NCBI GenBank assembly: GCA_012064385.1
Contig: QRDG01000609.1
Location: forward strand, 124,001 to 188,000
Source: Puccinellia tenuiflora
Taxonomy: Eukaryota > Streptophyta > Magnoliopsida > Poales > Poaceae
Direction of reading: 5' to 3'
DNA: 64,000 nt
Made by a program: the position numbers and the translations under genes. The notes under the pieces are model-generated. The model searched no databases and had not been told where the DNA came from. It was given only the letters and a program-made list of their open reading frames with translations. Each line of letters starts with the position of its first letter. The first letter of the stretch is position 1. Positions 54,991 to 64,000 of this stretch are shown here, in pieces.

Positions 54991-57845
54991 CTCCTATCTG
55001 CGCATCCAAAACGAGGGCTGAGTGGCCCGGCCGCGGGACTTGAGGTGGATGATCGTCCCTAGTGAATGTTATGCTGGCCTGTGACCAGTTAAGGTACTCT
55101 GGTACCGCGGGTGGTGATTTGACGGCAAGGTGGACCTGTCTTGTTATGAGCTTTTGGTCCCGATTTGAGGGACGTCCTTTATGGATCATGAACATGTGAC
55201 CCACAGGCTTTGGTTAAGCATCTTCGCCTGCTTGGGGTTCCTCGACGCGTGGTTGGAGCTGGATAGCTCCCGCCATATGTCCTGGTGGGGGCAGAGCCGG
55301 GGCAGGTGGTGCTCCGATGGCTGGCGCACCTGGTACGATTTGCGCCTGCTGCTGGAGGAGGCGTGTGTATTCCGCATGCAGTTCTTGAAAGCCCTCACAA
55401 TCCTTCAAGAGGTGGCAGGACGTGAGGTTGCCATGCTCATCCCTGAACATGTGGAACCTGCAAGCTCCTTGCAGGGTAGGGAGAGGGCGCAACACTCACC
55501 CGTTGCGCGGCTGGCGTGGTCGCCACTCCTGCTTAACTTCCTTGTTGCCCTTGTAACCGGTTGTTCGACTGTCACGCTCATAGCGACTGTCATCACGGTT
55601 TCTTTGCTCGCGGCTTTCAGGAAAACCTGCCGCCACGAGTTCCATGCCCTCCGTGTCCTCGTAGACACGCGACTTCCGCTTGTGGCGGCGATCGCTACTG
55701 CGATTATTCCAGTGGCCTTGGTCGCCGTTTTCCACGGGCGTATCGTTGCGCTCGTTGCATATACAGTCGTCTCCGTCTGCCCACTCATTAGCGATTTGCA
55801 TGAGGTGAGCGATGGTCTTCGGCTTTATTCTTCCGAGCGTCTCCTTTAGCTCGAGTCGATAGACACCTCGGGTGAACGTGTATATCGCGTTGTCTTCTGA
55901 GATCCTCTCCGCCGAGTTGCGGAGGAGGGTCCATCGCTGAATATACTCGCGCAGCGTCTCGCCCGATCGCTCCTTACAAGCTCGAAGTTCTTCAAACGAG
56001 GCGGGTCGTTTGCATGTGCCAGCGAAGTTGCGGATGAAGTCCTCGCCGAAATCTTCCCAGCAGGTATATGCTCCCCGCTGCAGGCTTTTAAGCCAAGCTC
56101 GGGCAGACCCTGTGAGCATCAGCTGAATGTACTGCATGGCCGTAGACGTGGAACCTCTCTGGCAAGTTACTGCCGTGAGGTAGTCCTCCAGCCAGGCAGA
56201 GGGTTCTTGTAGGCCATCTTACTTTGGGGTCTCAGACGTTAATCTGAAACCCTTCGGCATTCTTGCCTCTCGGATACGGCGACTGAAGCAGAGTGCTCCG
56301 CAAGGTTCGAAGTCTTCTTAGGAGTCTGGATCATCGCTGCTCGTGTCGCGTGCAGCCCGCCTCGTGCGGTTCTTGTTGACCTTGTTCTGTGTGATGACGT
56401 TGCGTGCGTCCTCGCCTTCCGTGAGGTGATATCGATCTTCTCGTCCGCGAGTTGCGCGATGTCTCCGATCGCGGGTGGCGCGGTTTTCGCGGTCACGAGC
56501 GGCACGCTCGTTGTTTACACACACGATGCGATCCTCCTGATCGCGAGCGGCGCGGTCGCCAAGGTGGCGGGTCCTCGGTTCACGCCGTGGGCTTTGTTGT
56601 CGCCGTGGAGGCGTGTCGTTGGCAGTCACTGCGGCTGCGGTTGGTTGTGGCGGTTCCTCTGGTATCAGCTCCGCACCCGCCATGCTGACGAACTTGATTT
56701 GCTGACGGTGCAAGGCCGCCCGAGGGTCACTCTCCGGTGGTTGCGTCGCTTGCAGGTAAGTGGCCACCGACATGAGGGCGCCGGTAGCTGTCTTGGGGAT
56801 TGGTATTCCTCCGTCATCCTGGGACATGAAGGAGTCCTCCAAGTTTCGGGTGACGGTAGTTCTTGCCCCCACCGGCATACGCAGGTAGCGAGGCCGATCA
56901 CGGGAAGGTTGAGATCGTCCCGATGATTGGACGGATAATTCCGCCCGTCGCGCGCTTGATAGGCTAGCTTGCCTTCTTCTTTCCGTAAGGACCCTCTCCT
57001 GTTCCTTTAGCTTGATGCTTTCCTGCCATAGCAGGTACTGGTAGCATTGCAGGTCTTCGGCTGTGGCATCCTCCGCCGGAGCGCCATCCGCTACAGCCTT
57101 TATCGCCTTTTCACCCATAGCTTGGGTGATGTGCAGTTGAGTTCGTCCGTTCTGCAGAGTTACTGTGAACGGGTATGTGCGTGGCTCGGGTGGAGCACTT
57201 GGTGATGCTATCGTTATGATAGCCGTCCCCGCGGACGGTCCTATGGGTGGCGGCCCGGGTGCCGTCATGTATACTTGCATGGGGAGGATGCGCGGAACCT
57301 CCTCCGGGTCCGAGTCGTCCCCGAAGATGGACTCGAAATTTTCTTGATTTCCGTCGGCAAGGTCCGAAGGACCTGATGACGGAGTCGATGTAGCATAGGG
57401 CACGACTGCCCATTCAGTCGTGCACGCGAAAGTGATGTTTGGCGATGAAGATCGCGTTGTCGCAGTCGAGAACGACGCGATTTCCTTGAGCGAATTGCCC
57501 AAGAACTCGTCGGAGGAGGACACGGCGAAGGCCGATGCAGCCGATGACGGGGCGGACTCTACCGCTGCAGTCGATGAAGTAGCGGGTGTTGTTGCCGCAG
57601 GGTGCGGTGCGTCCGTGAGGCGGAGAGTGCCCCACTTGTTGATGTAGAAGCGTAGCTCGCCAAAACTCACCTCCACGCCAGCTTGCAGATCCTCGAAAGC
57701 CGGTTGCACGGCCGGCGAGTGTGGTCTGAATCCCAGAGAGCCGAAGAAGATCGGCGATTGCAGATCCGGCGAGTCGCCGATTGTCGATGATGAAGCCGCC
57801 GAACCCGTAGATCCAGCACCCGTCTTTCCCACAGACGGCGCCAAT
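54991..57845 (-). pseudogene. gag of the gypsy element
   Basis: The frame is open from inside the 5' LTR through the primer-binding site to 56318, so the true start cannot be chosen; the first ATG after the primer site is about 190 codons in (PMQVYMTAPG). The first part is Ser/Thr/Pro/Ala-rich. After stops at 56318-56320 and 56219-56221 comes the retrotransposon gag domain (YIQLMLTGSARAWLKSLQ, FIRNFAGTCKRP, RERGE-like ERSGETLREYIQRW). More stops follow at 55496 and 55211. A Cys-His motif (CRFHMFRDEHGNLTSCHLLKDC region, 55480-55410) is the possible nucleic-acid-binding finger. Confidence 0.75.
57826..57845 (-). other. Primer-binding site of the gypsy element
   Basis: On the minus strand ATTGGCGCCGTCTGTGGGAA directly follows the 5' LTR. 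It is a TGGCGCC-type site. Confidence 0.85.
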
Positions 57846-58299
57846 TGCCGTGGGGTTACCACGCCAAATCCCTCGGATGACATCCTTGGGTTGAGAGAAT
57901 AGGAGAAGAAGATGGTGGTACTGGTGGATCCGTCGGCTGACAAGCGGGATTCACCCAGGTTCAGACCCCCGAAGGTAAAAGCCCTACGTCCTGCTTGTCT
58001 GGAATTGATGTTGAGCTTTACAGATCGATTACAATGGCGAGATTGTGAGATGCGATCTCGCTAGGGTTTGTGGTAGTGAATATCAGCGTGCCCTAGGTCG
58101 GCGACCCTCCCGGTCCTTAAATAGTGGGACTGGGTCTCGGGTCCTATACCGACTAGGTTTACATCTGGGCCTGCCGACCTAATATTTCTAAGTCTTTTCC
58201 TTCGGGGCCTCCTTCCTGGGCCTTATGGCCGATGGGCCTTTGTCCTTATCCGCACCAGGGTAGTCCACGGTGGCACACCCGAAAGGTGTAACCACATCA
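57846..58299 (-). repeat. 5' LTR of the gypsy element
   Basis: 454 bp, the partner of 37397-37850. The target copy AGTAC follows at 58300-58304. Confidence 0.95.
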
Positions 58300-58304
58300 A
58301 GTAC

Positions 58305-58495
58305 ACACTTCAAAAATTGAAATTTTACCCAATTCGTGTTTTCTGTGTAGCCCATAATACAACGAATTTTGAGTTAAAAATTTGCACCTTTGTAGATCTA
58401 GACATTATCTACATCTGAGATTTTTTCGCGTTTTTTTGAGATAAAAAGGGGCATATTTTGAATTTTACAAAAAACGAGCTACATGTAGCTCGGGC
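58305..58495. mobile_element. Right part of the split foldback MITE
   Basis: AGCCCATAATACAACGAATT and GTAGATCTAGACATTATCTAC are inverted relatives of 37300-37350; it ends with GAGCTACATGTAGCTCGGGC. Confidence 0.75.
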
Positions 58496-58587
58496 TCTAT
58501 TTACACTTTTCGATTTACACTTTTCGATATCTAATCCCCTTATACGCTCACAAAGTGTTAGCTTGACTCTCGGGAGTGGTGTTTGGG

Positions 58588-58915
58588 CCCTTGGGTGCAT
58601 ATGCACCTATTACCTAAAATTATTTTAAACACATTTCAAAAAAAAACGCGCATAGATCTTAACATAGCATTGTAAAGTCGTTTCACGAAAAATGAACATC
58701 TTTTATAAATTGTGCAAGAAAAACAGAATTTGGTGCTTAAATAAGGTTTTTCACGAGACATTTTTCTGTGTTATTTGTACAGGTCACAAAACATATCGTT
58801 TTTCCACGAAATCACTTTAAAACACATAAAGTGTGAAAAAGTATCTGCAAAATTTTATTTTGATTTTTTACATTTTAAAATATATTTTTTAGGTACGGGA
58901 TACATATGCACCTGG
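58588..58915. mobile_element. Small MITE with CATATGCACC ends
   Basis: GGTGCATATGCACCTATTAC at the left and its near complement (GATACATATGCACC) at the right, with a matching ACCTAAAA stretch inside both ends. About 325 bp, AT-rich. Confidence 0.65.
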
Positions 58916-59454
58916 ATGTCAAGATGAATTTCACAGTTCTCTCCTCCAACTTACCAAATCATTACTAAATAGTTGGGTGTGCTCGTATGCTTACATGATC
59001 TGTCAACATTGCAACCGTTATAAAAGAGCAAGTTTCTTTTACATGCTTTTGTTGCACTATATCAACTTTGATGATTACCTATACTGTTGAAGATATCGGC
59101 CCCTTGTTGTTCGGGCTATGTCATCGGAGGTGGACGACCACATCTTCATTGTTGATCATTAGATTTAACAGAGTGAGCTCTTCAAGTTTGAGCTCGGTGA
59201 AGCCTATTCCATATCTACAACTCAACGCTCACAAACCTCAAATGCATAGGTCAGATAGTCTGTTTTAACTTTTAAGAGTCATGCGCAGATCATCAACTGG
59301 TATGGAGCAAACTTTGGAGATTGGGCCGCATGGCTCGTAGCAGTTGGGCCGGTGCGCAGAAACAGCCGCCAAACCTCGTACACGATGAAGCTCTTGGACG
59401 GAATCCACCCAGCCCCCGAGCCCCCGACGTGTCCACGGCTACCCGCGCCGGGGA
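58916..59454. other. Intergenic, upstream of the coiled-coil gene
   Basis: No gene is recognised. Short frames on both strands around 59280-59540 are compositional. Confidence 0.5.
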
Positions 59455-59487
59455 GACCACGTGTGCGCGGCAGCTTCGCCACGTGTA
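59455..59487. promoter_or_regulatory. Two ACGTG G-box/ABRE-like elements
   Basis: CCACGTGTGC (about 59457) and GCCACGTGTACC (about 59477) lie 20 bp apart and about 310 bp before the ATG at 59788. Paired ACGTG boxes bind bZIP/bHLH factors in plants. Confidence 0.5.
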
Positions 59488-59787
59488 CCGCACTAGAACG
59501 CGAGCGACGGCCTAACATCATCAAACGCCCCCCTCCCATCGTTTTCTATTTGCGTTTCTACCCTTCGCTGTGCAGACCGGAGAATCGAGACGAGCTTCAA
59601 AAGTCAAATACGCGACAACGGAAGCACCCGCACGCAAAACAGGGGTGCCGCGCTGACGCGGTGCGCGCTCCCGCTAAAATCTCTGCCTCGCCGCCGAGCA
59701 AAGCAAATTAACACCGCGAATGGTCGAAGGAGCCTGAAGAATCGTGGAGATATCATACAGGAGGGAGAGCCGTAGCGCTACAGCAGG

Positions 59788-62299
59788 ATGGCGCGAGCCA
59801 TGCGAGGAGGCCGCGGGGCTCTGATCGCCGCCACGATCTTTCTCTGCTCGTGCTCTGTCCGGGTCCAGTGCGACGCGGCCTCGTCGTCTGTCTCGCCGGA
59901 GCAGGAGCAGGAGATCCACAGGCTCAGGTCCAAGGTCGCGTCGCTAGGTACGTACAGCGGCCACAACATGTAAAACTGTGGTAACCGTGAACAAAGAATT
60001 CGGAGCTCCAAAGAATTAGCAAACTGAGTTTGGTTGGGTGTAGAGGACGAGGTCAGCTGGACCAAGGAGGAGACCTCGCAGCTGGAGGATGTCGTCAGGG
60101 AGAAGATGGCGCAGATCGCGGAGCTCGTCGGCGGGCTAGAAGCTCTGCAGGTAGCTAGGCGAGATGATTTCCCTTCTGTTCTATTTCGTCGTTACGTTCA
60201 GAGTTCACAAGACCGTCCAGCATATTAAGCTCTCGGTCGATCGGATTAGGTGAGGAACGCGGGTGACGATGAACCCGTGGTGAAGTCAAGCACCAGCAAT
60301 CCGCTGCTGGAGAAGCAGGTGAGTGAAGGACAGTCTCAGATTCTCAGGCTCCAGTTTCAGTAAGTAGGTAATGATCCTGCAATTGGTAACAGAACTGACA
60401 CAAAAAAAGAAACAGATTGAGAGGCTAGGCAATGACTTGGAAGACCAGGTCAAGAAAGGGGAATTACTGGAAGCCCGGGCTAGCGAATCAGAGAGACGAC
60501 TGCTTCAACTTGGGAAGAAGTTGGAACGTGTAAGTACACGCAGATAGATATATTTGTACTGTGCCGGAACAAGTGACATCAGGTTCGTACCATCTTCAGG
60601 TTGAGAAGGTTAATGTCGAGCAGAGGAAGAAAATTGAGGAGCTCCAACATGACCTTCAGCATTCAGAGGTTAGTGCCCAAGGAAGAATACTGTAAAGAAA
60701 CCCTTTGATGCAATGTGCTGATTCCTTGATTCGTGTGCTCTGCCCAGGAAAAACTGTCTGAAGTGGAAAGAAGAGCAAAATTAGCGGTTGAAGAGCTCGC
60801 AATGGTACGGAAACAAGTTTGAACTAGCATTCCCATATGTGTTCTGTACGCTTGGTTGCTAGCACGGGCCTCTAGCCTCTAATGATCTTCAGAGATGCTA
60901 AGGCAGCGGGCATGGTTTCTTTTCAGGTTCGTGGCATGTGGCTTCCGTACTGGTTCGCATCGCGCTCTGTGCACTGCCAGGTATGTAGGAGACTGTTCGG
61001 GGATTTTCTGCAGCTTTCGACTTAAACATATGTTGTGCATTTACAGGACCTAGCGTCTGCCAAATGGCATCTCCACGGGAAGCCTGTTCTTGATGCTCTG
61101 ACGCACAAGGTTTGTTTCATATGGACTTTCAGTTAAAAATCAATGGTGTTAGTTCTGCACTGCTGCTCCTACTTGCCAGTATTTATAGATGCAACTATTG
61201 GCTTATCATTAGCTCATGTCAAGCGGAATTATGGACAAGGTGGCTGCGACGTTGGCGCACGGACAGAGATTAGTGGAGCCACACTTGCAGTTGCAGGCAA
61301 TACAAAATGTGGGTTTGCTATTTGCCTAATACTGTGACTGAGCACTCAACCCCCCTTGACTTGTTTGTTGACATTCTGAATTTACTTCTTGAAGAAACTG
61401 GTGCCTGTTGCCAAAGCTCATTTCAACTCACTGAAGAACAGAGTTAAGCCATACGTATCGCCGGTAGCTAACAGAAGCGCTAGAGCCTACAGAGTCTGCA
61501 GTGATGCCATCCAACCATGTATGGCGAAGTCACAAAGTCTTGCAGATCAGTACTGGCAGGTGACCTCTTCATCTCAGTGCAAGTACAGTTGTTCCACTGA
61601 AGTCTGATTCTGAACATTGATCGGTTTCGCCTCTAGTAGAAATCCAAGAAGTTGTCCGAGCCATACGTTGCGCGGATTGCCGCAGCGTCTGAACCTCACC
61701 TTTCCAAGGCAAACATGGTTCTTGAACCTTACACGAGGCCTGTCGCGTCTGTTTGGAGCCGGCTCCTTACGGCGACGAGCATGTACCATCGACAGGTGCA
61801 GGCTTCGGTTTGATAATACTAGCTTTCCTCCGTGGATTCTTCTGTTCACGTATCAAAGGAGTTACTACCACCACTGATCATACTTGAAAAAATGCACTGA
61901 TGTAAAATGCAGGTTCAGAAAGGAATCACTCGCTTCCTGGAGGGAAACGAGCTGCTGAAGCTGAACCCAGTTTCGGCGCATAGACTGGCGTCGTGGACGG
62001 TAAAATATTTTTTGCTCCATAATTAAAATCTTTGCCATCACAAGCAGCGCGCAACGACTCCAATTTTCCATGCTTGCTGAACTCAACGGTTCGTCCGCAG
62101 GCGTCCGCCTTGTTCTCTCTGCCGATCTTTGCCATCTACAAGGTTTTCTCGGTCACTTCCCGGTAAGTTTGCTTGCAGTCCATGTGTGGATACCTCACTG
62201 GTTATCAGACCATTGGTTAATGGTTCTCGTCCGCGTGCTCTGTAGGTCTGCAGTAAGAAAATTCAGGCGAGGCCCGACAGAGGCAGGGGCAGATCATGA
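59788..62299 (+). CDS. Coiled-coil protein with signal peptide and C-terminal membrane anchor (At4g31340/At2g24420-like)
   Basis: Fourteen exons, inferred from GT/AG and frame: 59788-59947, 60044-60150, 60250-60318, 60416-60529, 60600-60668, 60748-60804, 60927-60980, 61047-61109, 61240-61308, 61395-61559, 61640-61795, 61913-61999, 62101-62162, 62254-62299. The product is about 425 residues. Residues 1-30 are a signal peptide (GALIAATIFLCSCSVRV). Residues 35-195 form a long coiled coil (EEKMAQ-type heptads, IERLGNDLEDQVKKGELLEA, KLSEVERRAKLAVEELA). Next come WLPYWFASRSVHC and repeated EPHL/EPYV-type motifs, where helices start at Pro. A membrane segment (ASALFSLPIFAIYKVFSV) precedes a short basic tail. 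By style it matches the plant 'myosin heavy chain-related' ER proteins; function is not established. Exon 9 is the least certain. The last intron has two usable acceptors (62245 and 62253). The G-boxes upstream hint at stress or light control. Confidence 0.85.
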
Positions 62300-62786
62300 A
62301 TGAGCTTCCTCCACCTCCATGTACAATCCTGGGATCTCTTGGATGCATCGCACACCCAACGGCAGCAGTGTAAAAAGCATTGTGATATCAAGCGTCTGTA
62401 CATATATATATAAGCGTGTATATGTGGCAATCTGTATCCGTCTGTATAGTCTGCGGTACACAGTGTTGATGTTTTTTACACCGTAAGAGAAAATGAAATG
62501 GCTTTGCTTCTGTGGGGCGATGAGTTAGCCGTCCCCTTCTCTGACGCAGACGCGCAGCACTCGGCAGTGTCTCTTGACCGTACGCGCGCCCACGATGTGG
62601 GCATGCGGGCGCACGCACGCCGCGTGTTTATCTCAGCGTGGTAGTGGCACGCCGGGCTTTTTGTTTGACACGGCGGGTCGTGCGGTGGACGAAGCTGTCG
62701 GGCCGGGTCTCTTATTAGTCATCACCGCACAGTGCATCTCAACCACGACAACAACAAAACCTTTCGGTTCCAAATAAATTGAGGTA
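62300..62786. other. 3' flank of the coiled-coil gene
   Basis: A probable 3' untranslated region reaches to about 62500 (AATGAAATGG near 62492 could serve in polyadenylation). GC-rich DNA without a domain follows. Confidence 0.5.
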
Positions 62787-62944
62787 GTCTCTCCGTTTCA
62801 TAATATTAGATGTTTTAGGTATTCATATGTTGTCTAGATTCAGACTAAAAATAATGTACATATACATTAAAACATGTTTAGATGCATCTGTCCCACTTTT
62901 CATTTATAAAAGCTAAAACATCTTATATTTAGAAACGGAGGGAG
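62787..62944. mobile_element. Stowaway MITE with one decayed end
   Basis: The right end GAAACGGAGGGAG precedes TA (62945-62946). The left end reads GTCTCTCCGTTTC after TA (62785-62786), two to three changes from the canonical form. ATATTAGATGTTTTAG pairs with CTAAAACATCTTATAT. Confidence 0.85.
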
Positions 62945-62989
62945 TATGCTAGAACTAAAACTCATAAGATATCGAAACCAAATTATTGG

Positions 62990-63240
62990 CTCTGGTCGAG
63001 GGTAGCGCCCTCGTGACCGGAGTTGAACTAGGCACGGCCGGCCCTACATAATCGGGATCTGGACCCCATCTGAACACGCTGCCAATACCATAGCGCCCAC
63101 TACGTCGACGCTGCCTTATGTTACATAACGCACCTCGTGCGGGCGCTAACAAAAAGGGTTAGTTTTAAAAATAGTTTCGGAATAGGTTTATTTTTTATGC
63201 TAAAGTTTTGTTAGCAGGTTATTTTTTTGGTCATTTCCAC
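62990..63240 (-). mobile_element. End of an element with GCGCC-type repeats, facing right
   Basis: GTAGCGCCCTC, ATAGCGCCCAC and GGGCGCTAACAAAAAGGG are followed by AGTTTTAAAAATAGTTTCGG. Inverted, this resembles the sequence at 63700-63790 (AACTATTTCACGAAATAACC...GGGTAGCGCC). Confidence 0.45.
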
Positions 63241-63699
63241 TCGTTGTTGCTGCGTACTTCTCCGGAGCAAAAAAGAAAGAAAATTCGGGCGAGACGCAGA
63301 CAGAGGCAGACCGTGTAGCCGCAACCTCGCAAGAATACGCGCACGCAGGGTGGACAAGTAGGGGTGCTTAACCGTTCCTTGGCGTACAATCCTGATCCGG
63401 CCAGAAACCTCAGCGTGACGGCAGCAGTGCACGTACTCCGTAGAAAGCATCGTGGTCCAGCGGCCGTGCACGCACGTCTACGCGTACAGTCCATAGGGCC
63501 GGCCGTGCGCGACCGGTGGACCGCGATGGATCGATGCCGAGCGGGTGGCCGCTGACCGACTGCCGGGCCGTACGAGTTTGTGTGCTGGTGCGGAGGCTGG
63601 TAGGTCGTCGCGTATCGACCGGCGGGGAGCTTTTGCGCTGGTCGATCCCCGACCGAGGCGACACTTCCCCGGGAAAAGGAGGAAGTAGTAGTGAATTTG
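63241..63699. other. GC-rich spacer between two related element ends
   Basis: Overlapping Arg/Pro-rich frames on both strands; nothing recognised. Confidence 0.5.
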
Positions 63700-64000
63700 A
63701 CCGAAAATAACTCTGAAGCGAAAGAAATTTACGAAATAAACGTAGTGAAAAACTATTTCACGAAATAACCCTTTTGGGTAGCGCCTTATAATAAGGCGCT
63801 ATACTATGCGGTGTAGTGCCTCCGTGGGAGGCGCTACATCCTGCCAGCGTGGCGCCGGGGGGCCCACAGGCGGACATGTAGCGCCTTGAGCCGAGGCGCT
63901 ATGGAGCGATGTGTAGCGCCTCAGTATCAGGCGCTACACATGTGTTAGGGTTAAGTTTGGGCCCGTGCCCAGTGCTCATTCCTCCCTGGTTCTTTCCCAG
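63700..64000 (+). mobile_element. Start of an element with TAGCGCCT subterminal repeats, cut by the window edge
   Basis: Six to seven direct and inverted copies of TAGCGCC(T) / AGGCGCTA lie at 63780-63940, for example GTAGCGCCTTATAATAAGGC then GCTATA. This is a pattern of DNA-transposon subterminal regions. The family cannot be named from the part visible. Confidence 0.5.

Larger units (their letters stand above)
37397..58299 (-). mobile_element. Ty3/gypsy LTR retrotransposon, Tat/Retand-like, 20.9 kb including a nested element
   Basis: Two 454-bp LTRs (TGGCG.../TGCCG...ACATCA) flank the body and are bordered by AGTAC on both sides. The coding strand is minus: the 5' LTR is on the right, followed by a primer-binding site, gag, protease, reverse transcriptase, RNase H and integrase. 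The left third carries a plus-strand (antisense) gene block, as known for Tat/Retand and Grande-type elements. By my count the LTRs differ at 13 of 454 positions (2.9%), roughly 1.1 million years at the grass rate of 1.3e-8 per site per year. gag-pol has many stops and frameshifts, so the copy is dead. A second LTR element (41868-49780) is inserted in it. Confidence 0.95.

Overview
The window is plant nuclear DNA from a grass, most likely the wheat/barley tribe (Triticeae). The evidence is one intron-rich plant gene, two plant MIR169 hairpins, Stowaway MITEs with CTCCCTCCGT ends, CACTA and Mutator-like DNA transposons, an Au-type SINE and nested LTR retrotransposons. There is no sign of a bacterial or organellar segment. 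Most of the 64 kb is transposon sequence in several layers.

Layout, left part. Positions 1-430 hold an old gypsy-type LTR end with a decayed primer-binding site. Positions 1322-10976 are a degenerate CACTA element whose two genes, a TNP2 transposase and a Ulp1-protease-like second protein, lie on the minus strand. Between those genes, on the plus strand, a TATA box is followed by three consecutive hairpins (7440-7945). This looks like a small-RNA precursor cluster and is the most interesting object here. From 11234 to 17561 runs one minus-strand copia LTR (BARE/Angela style, with a tRNA-Met primer-binding site), interrupted by a Stowaway MITE (12209-12466) and by a 4.2 kb Mutator-like element (12995-17218, 9-bp target duplication) that carries two acidic-protein reading frames.

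Middle part. Positions 17600-19260 look like another LTR. Positions 19260-24660 are gene-poor, with MITEs, foldbacks and a LINE tail. Two MIR169 precursors lie in tandem 3.8 kb apart (25141-25255 and 28952-29059), each with its own TATA box. A CpG-rich island sits at 32690-33320, a 156-bp tandem duplication at 33329-33643, a large foldback at 34797-35590 and a SINE at 36862-37131.

Right part. A MITE-like foldback (about 37205 to 58495) is split by a 20.9 kb Ty3/gypsy element of Tat/Retand type (37397-58299, 5-bp target duplication AGTAC). This element reads on the minus strand, its gag-pol is heavily mutated, and it carries an antisense, intron-containing gene block on the plus strand. A second, younger, non-autonomous LTR element (41868-49780) has jumped into it. 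Its body is dominated by a 4.2 kb satellite of 89-bp units organised into a 1070-bp higher-order repeat. After this nest comes the only clear protein-coding gene (59788-62299, 14 inferred exons), a coiled-coil protein with a signal peptide and a C-terminal membrane anchor. The right edge holds another Stowaway MITE and the facing ends of two elements with TAGCGCC-type repeats.

What is likely functional: the two MIR169 genes, which in plants repress NF-YA transcripts, the coiled-coil membrane-protein gene, and possibly the three-hairpin cluster. The transposon genes are all visibly broken.
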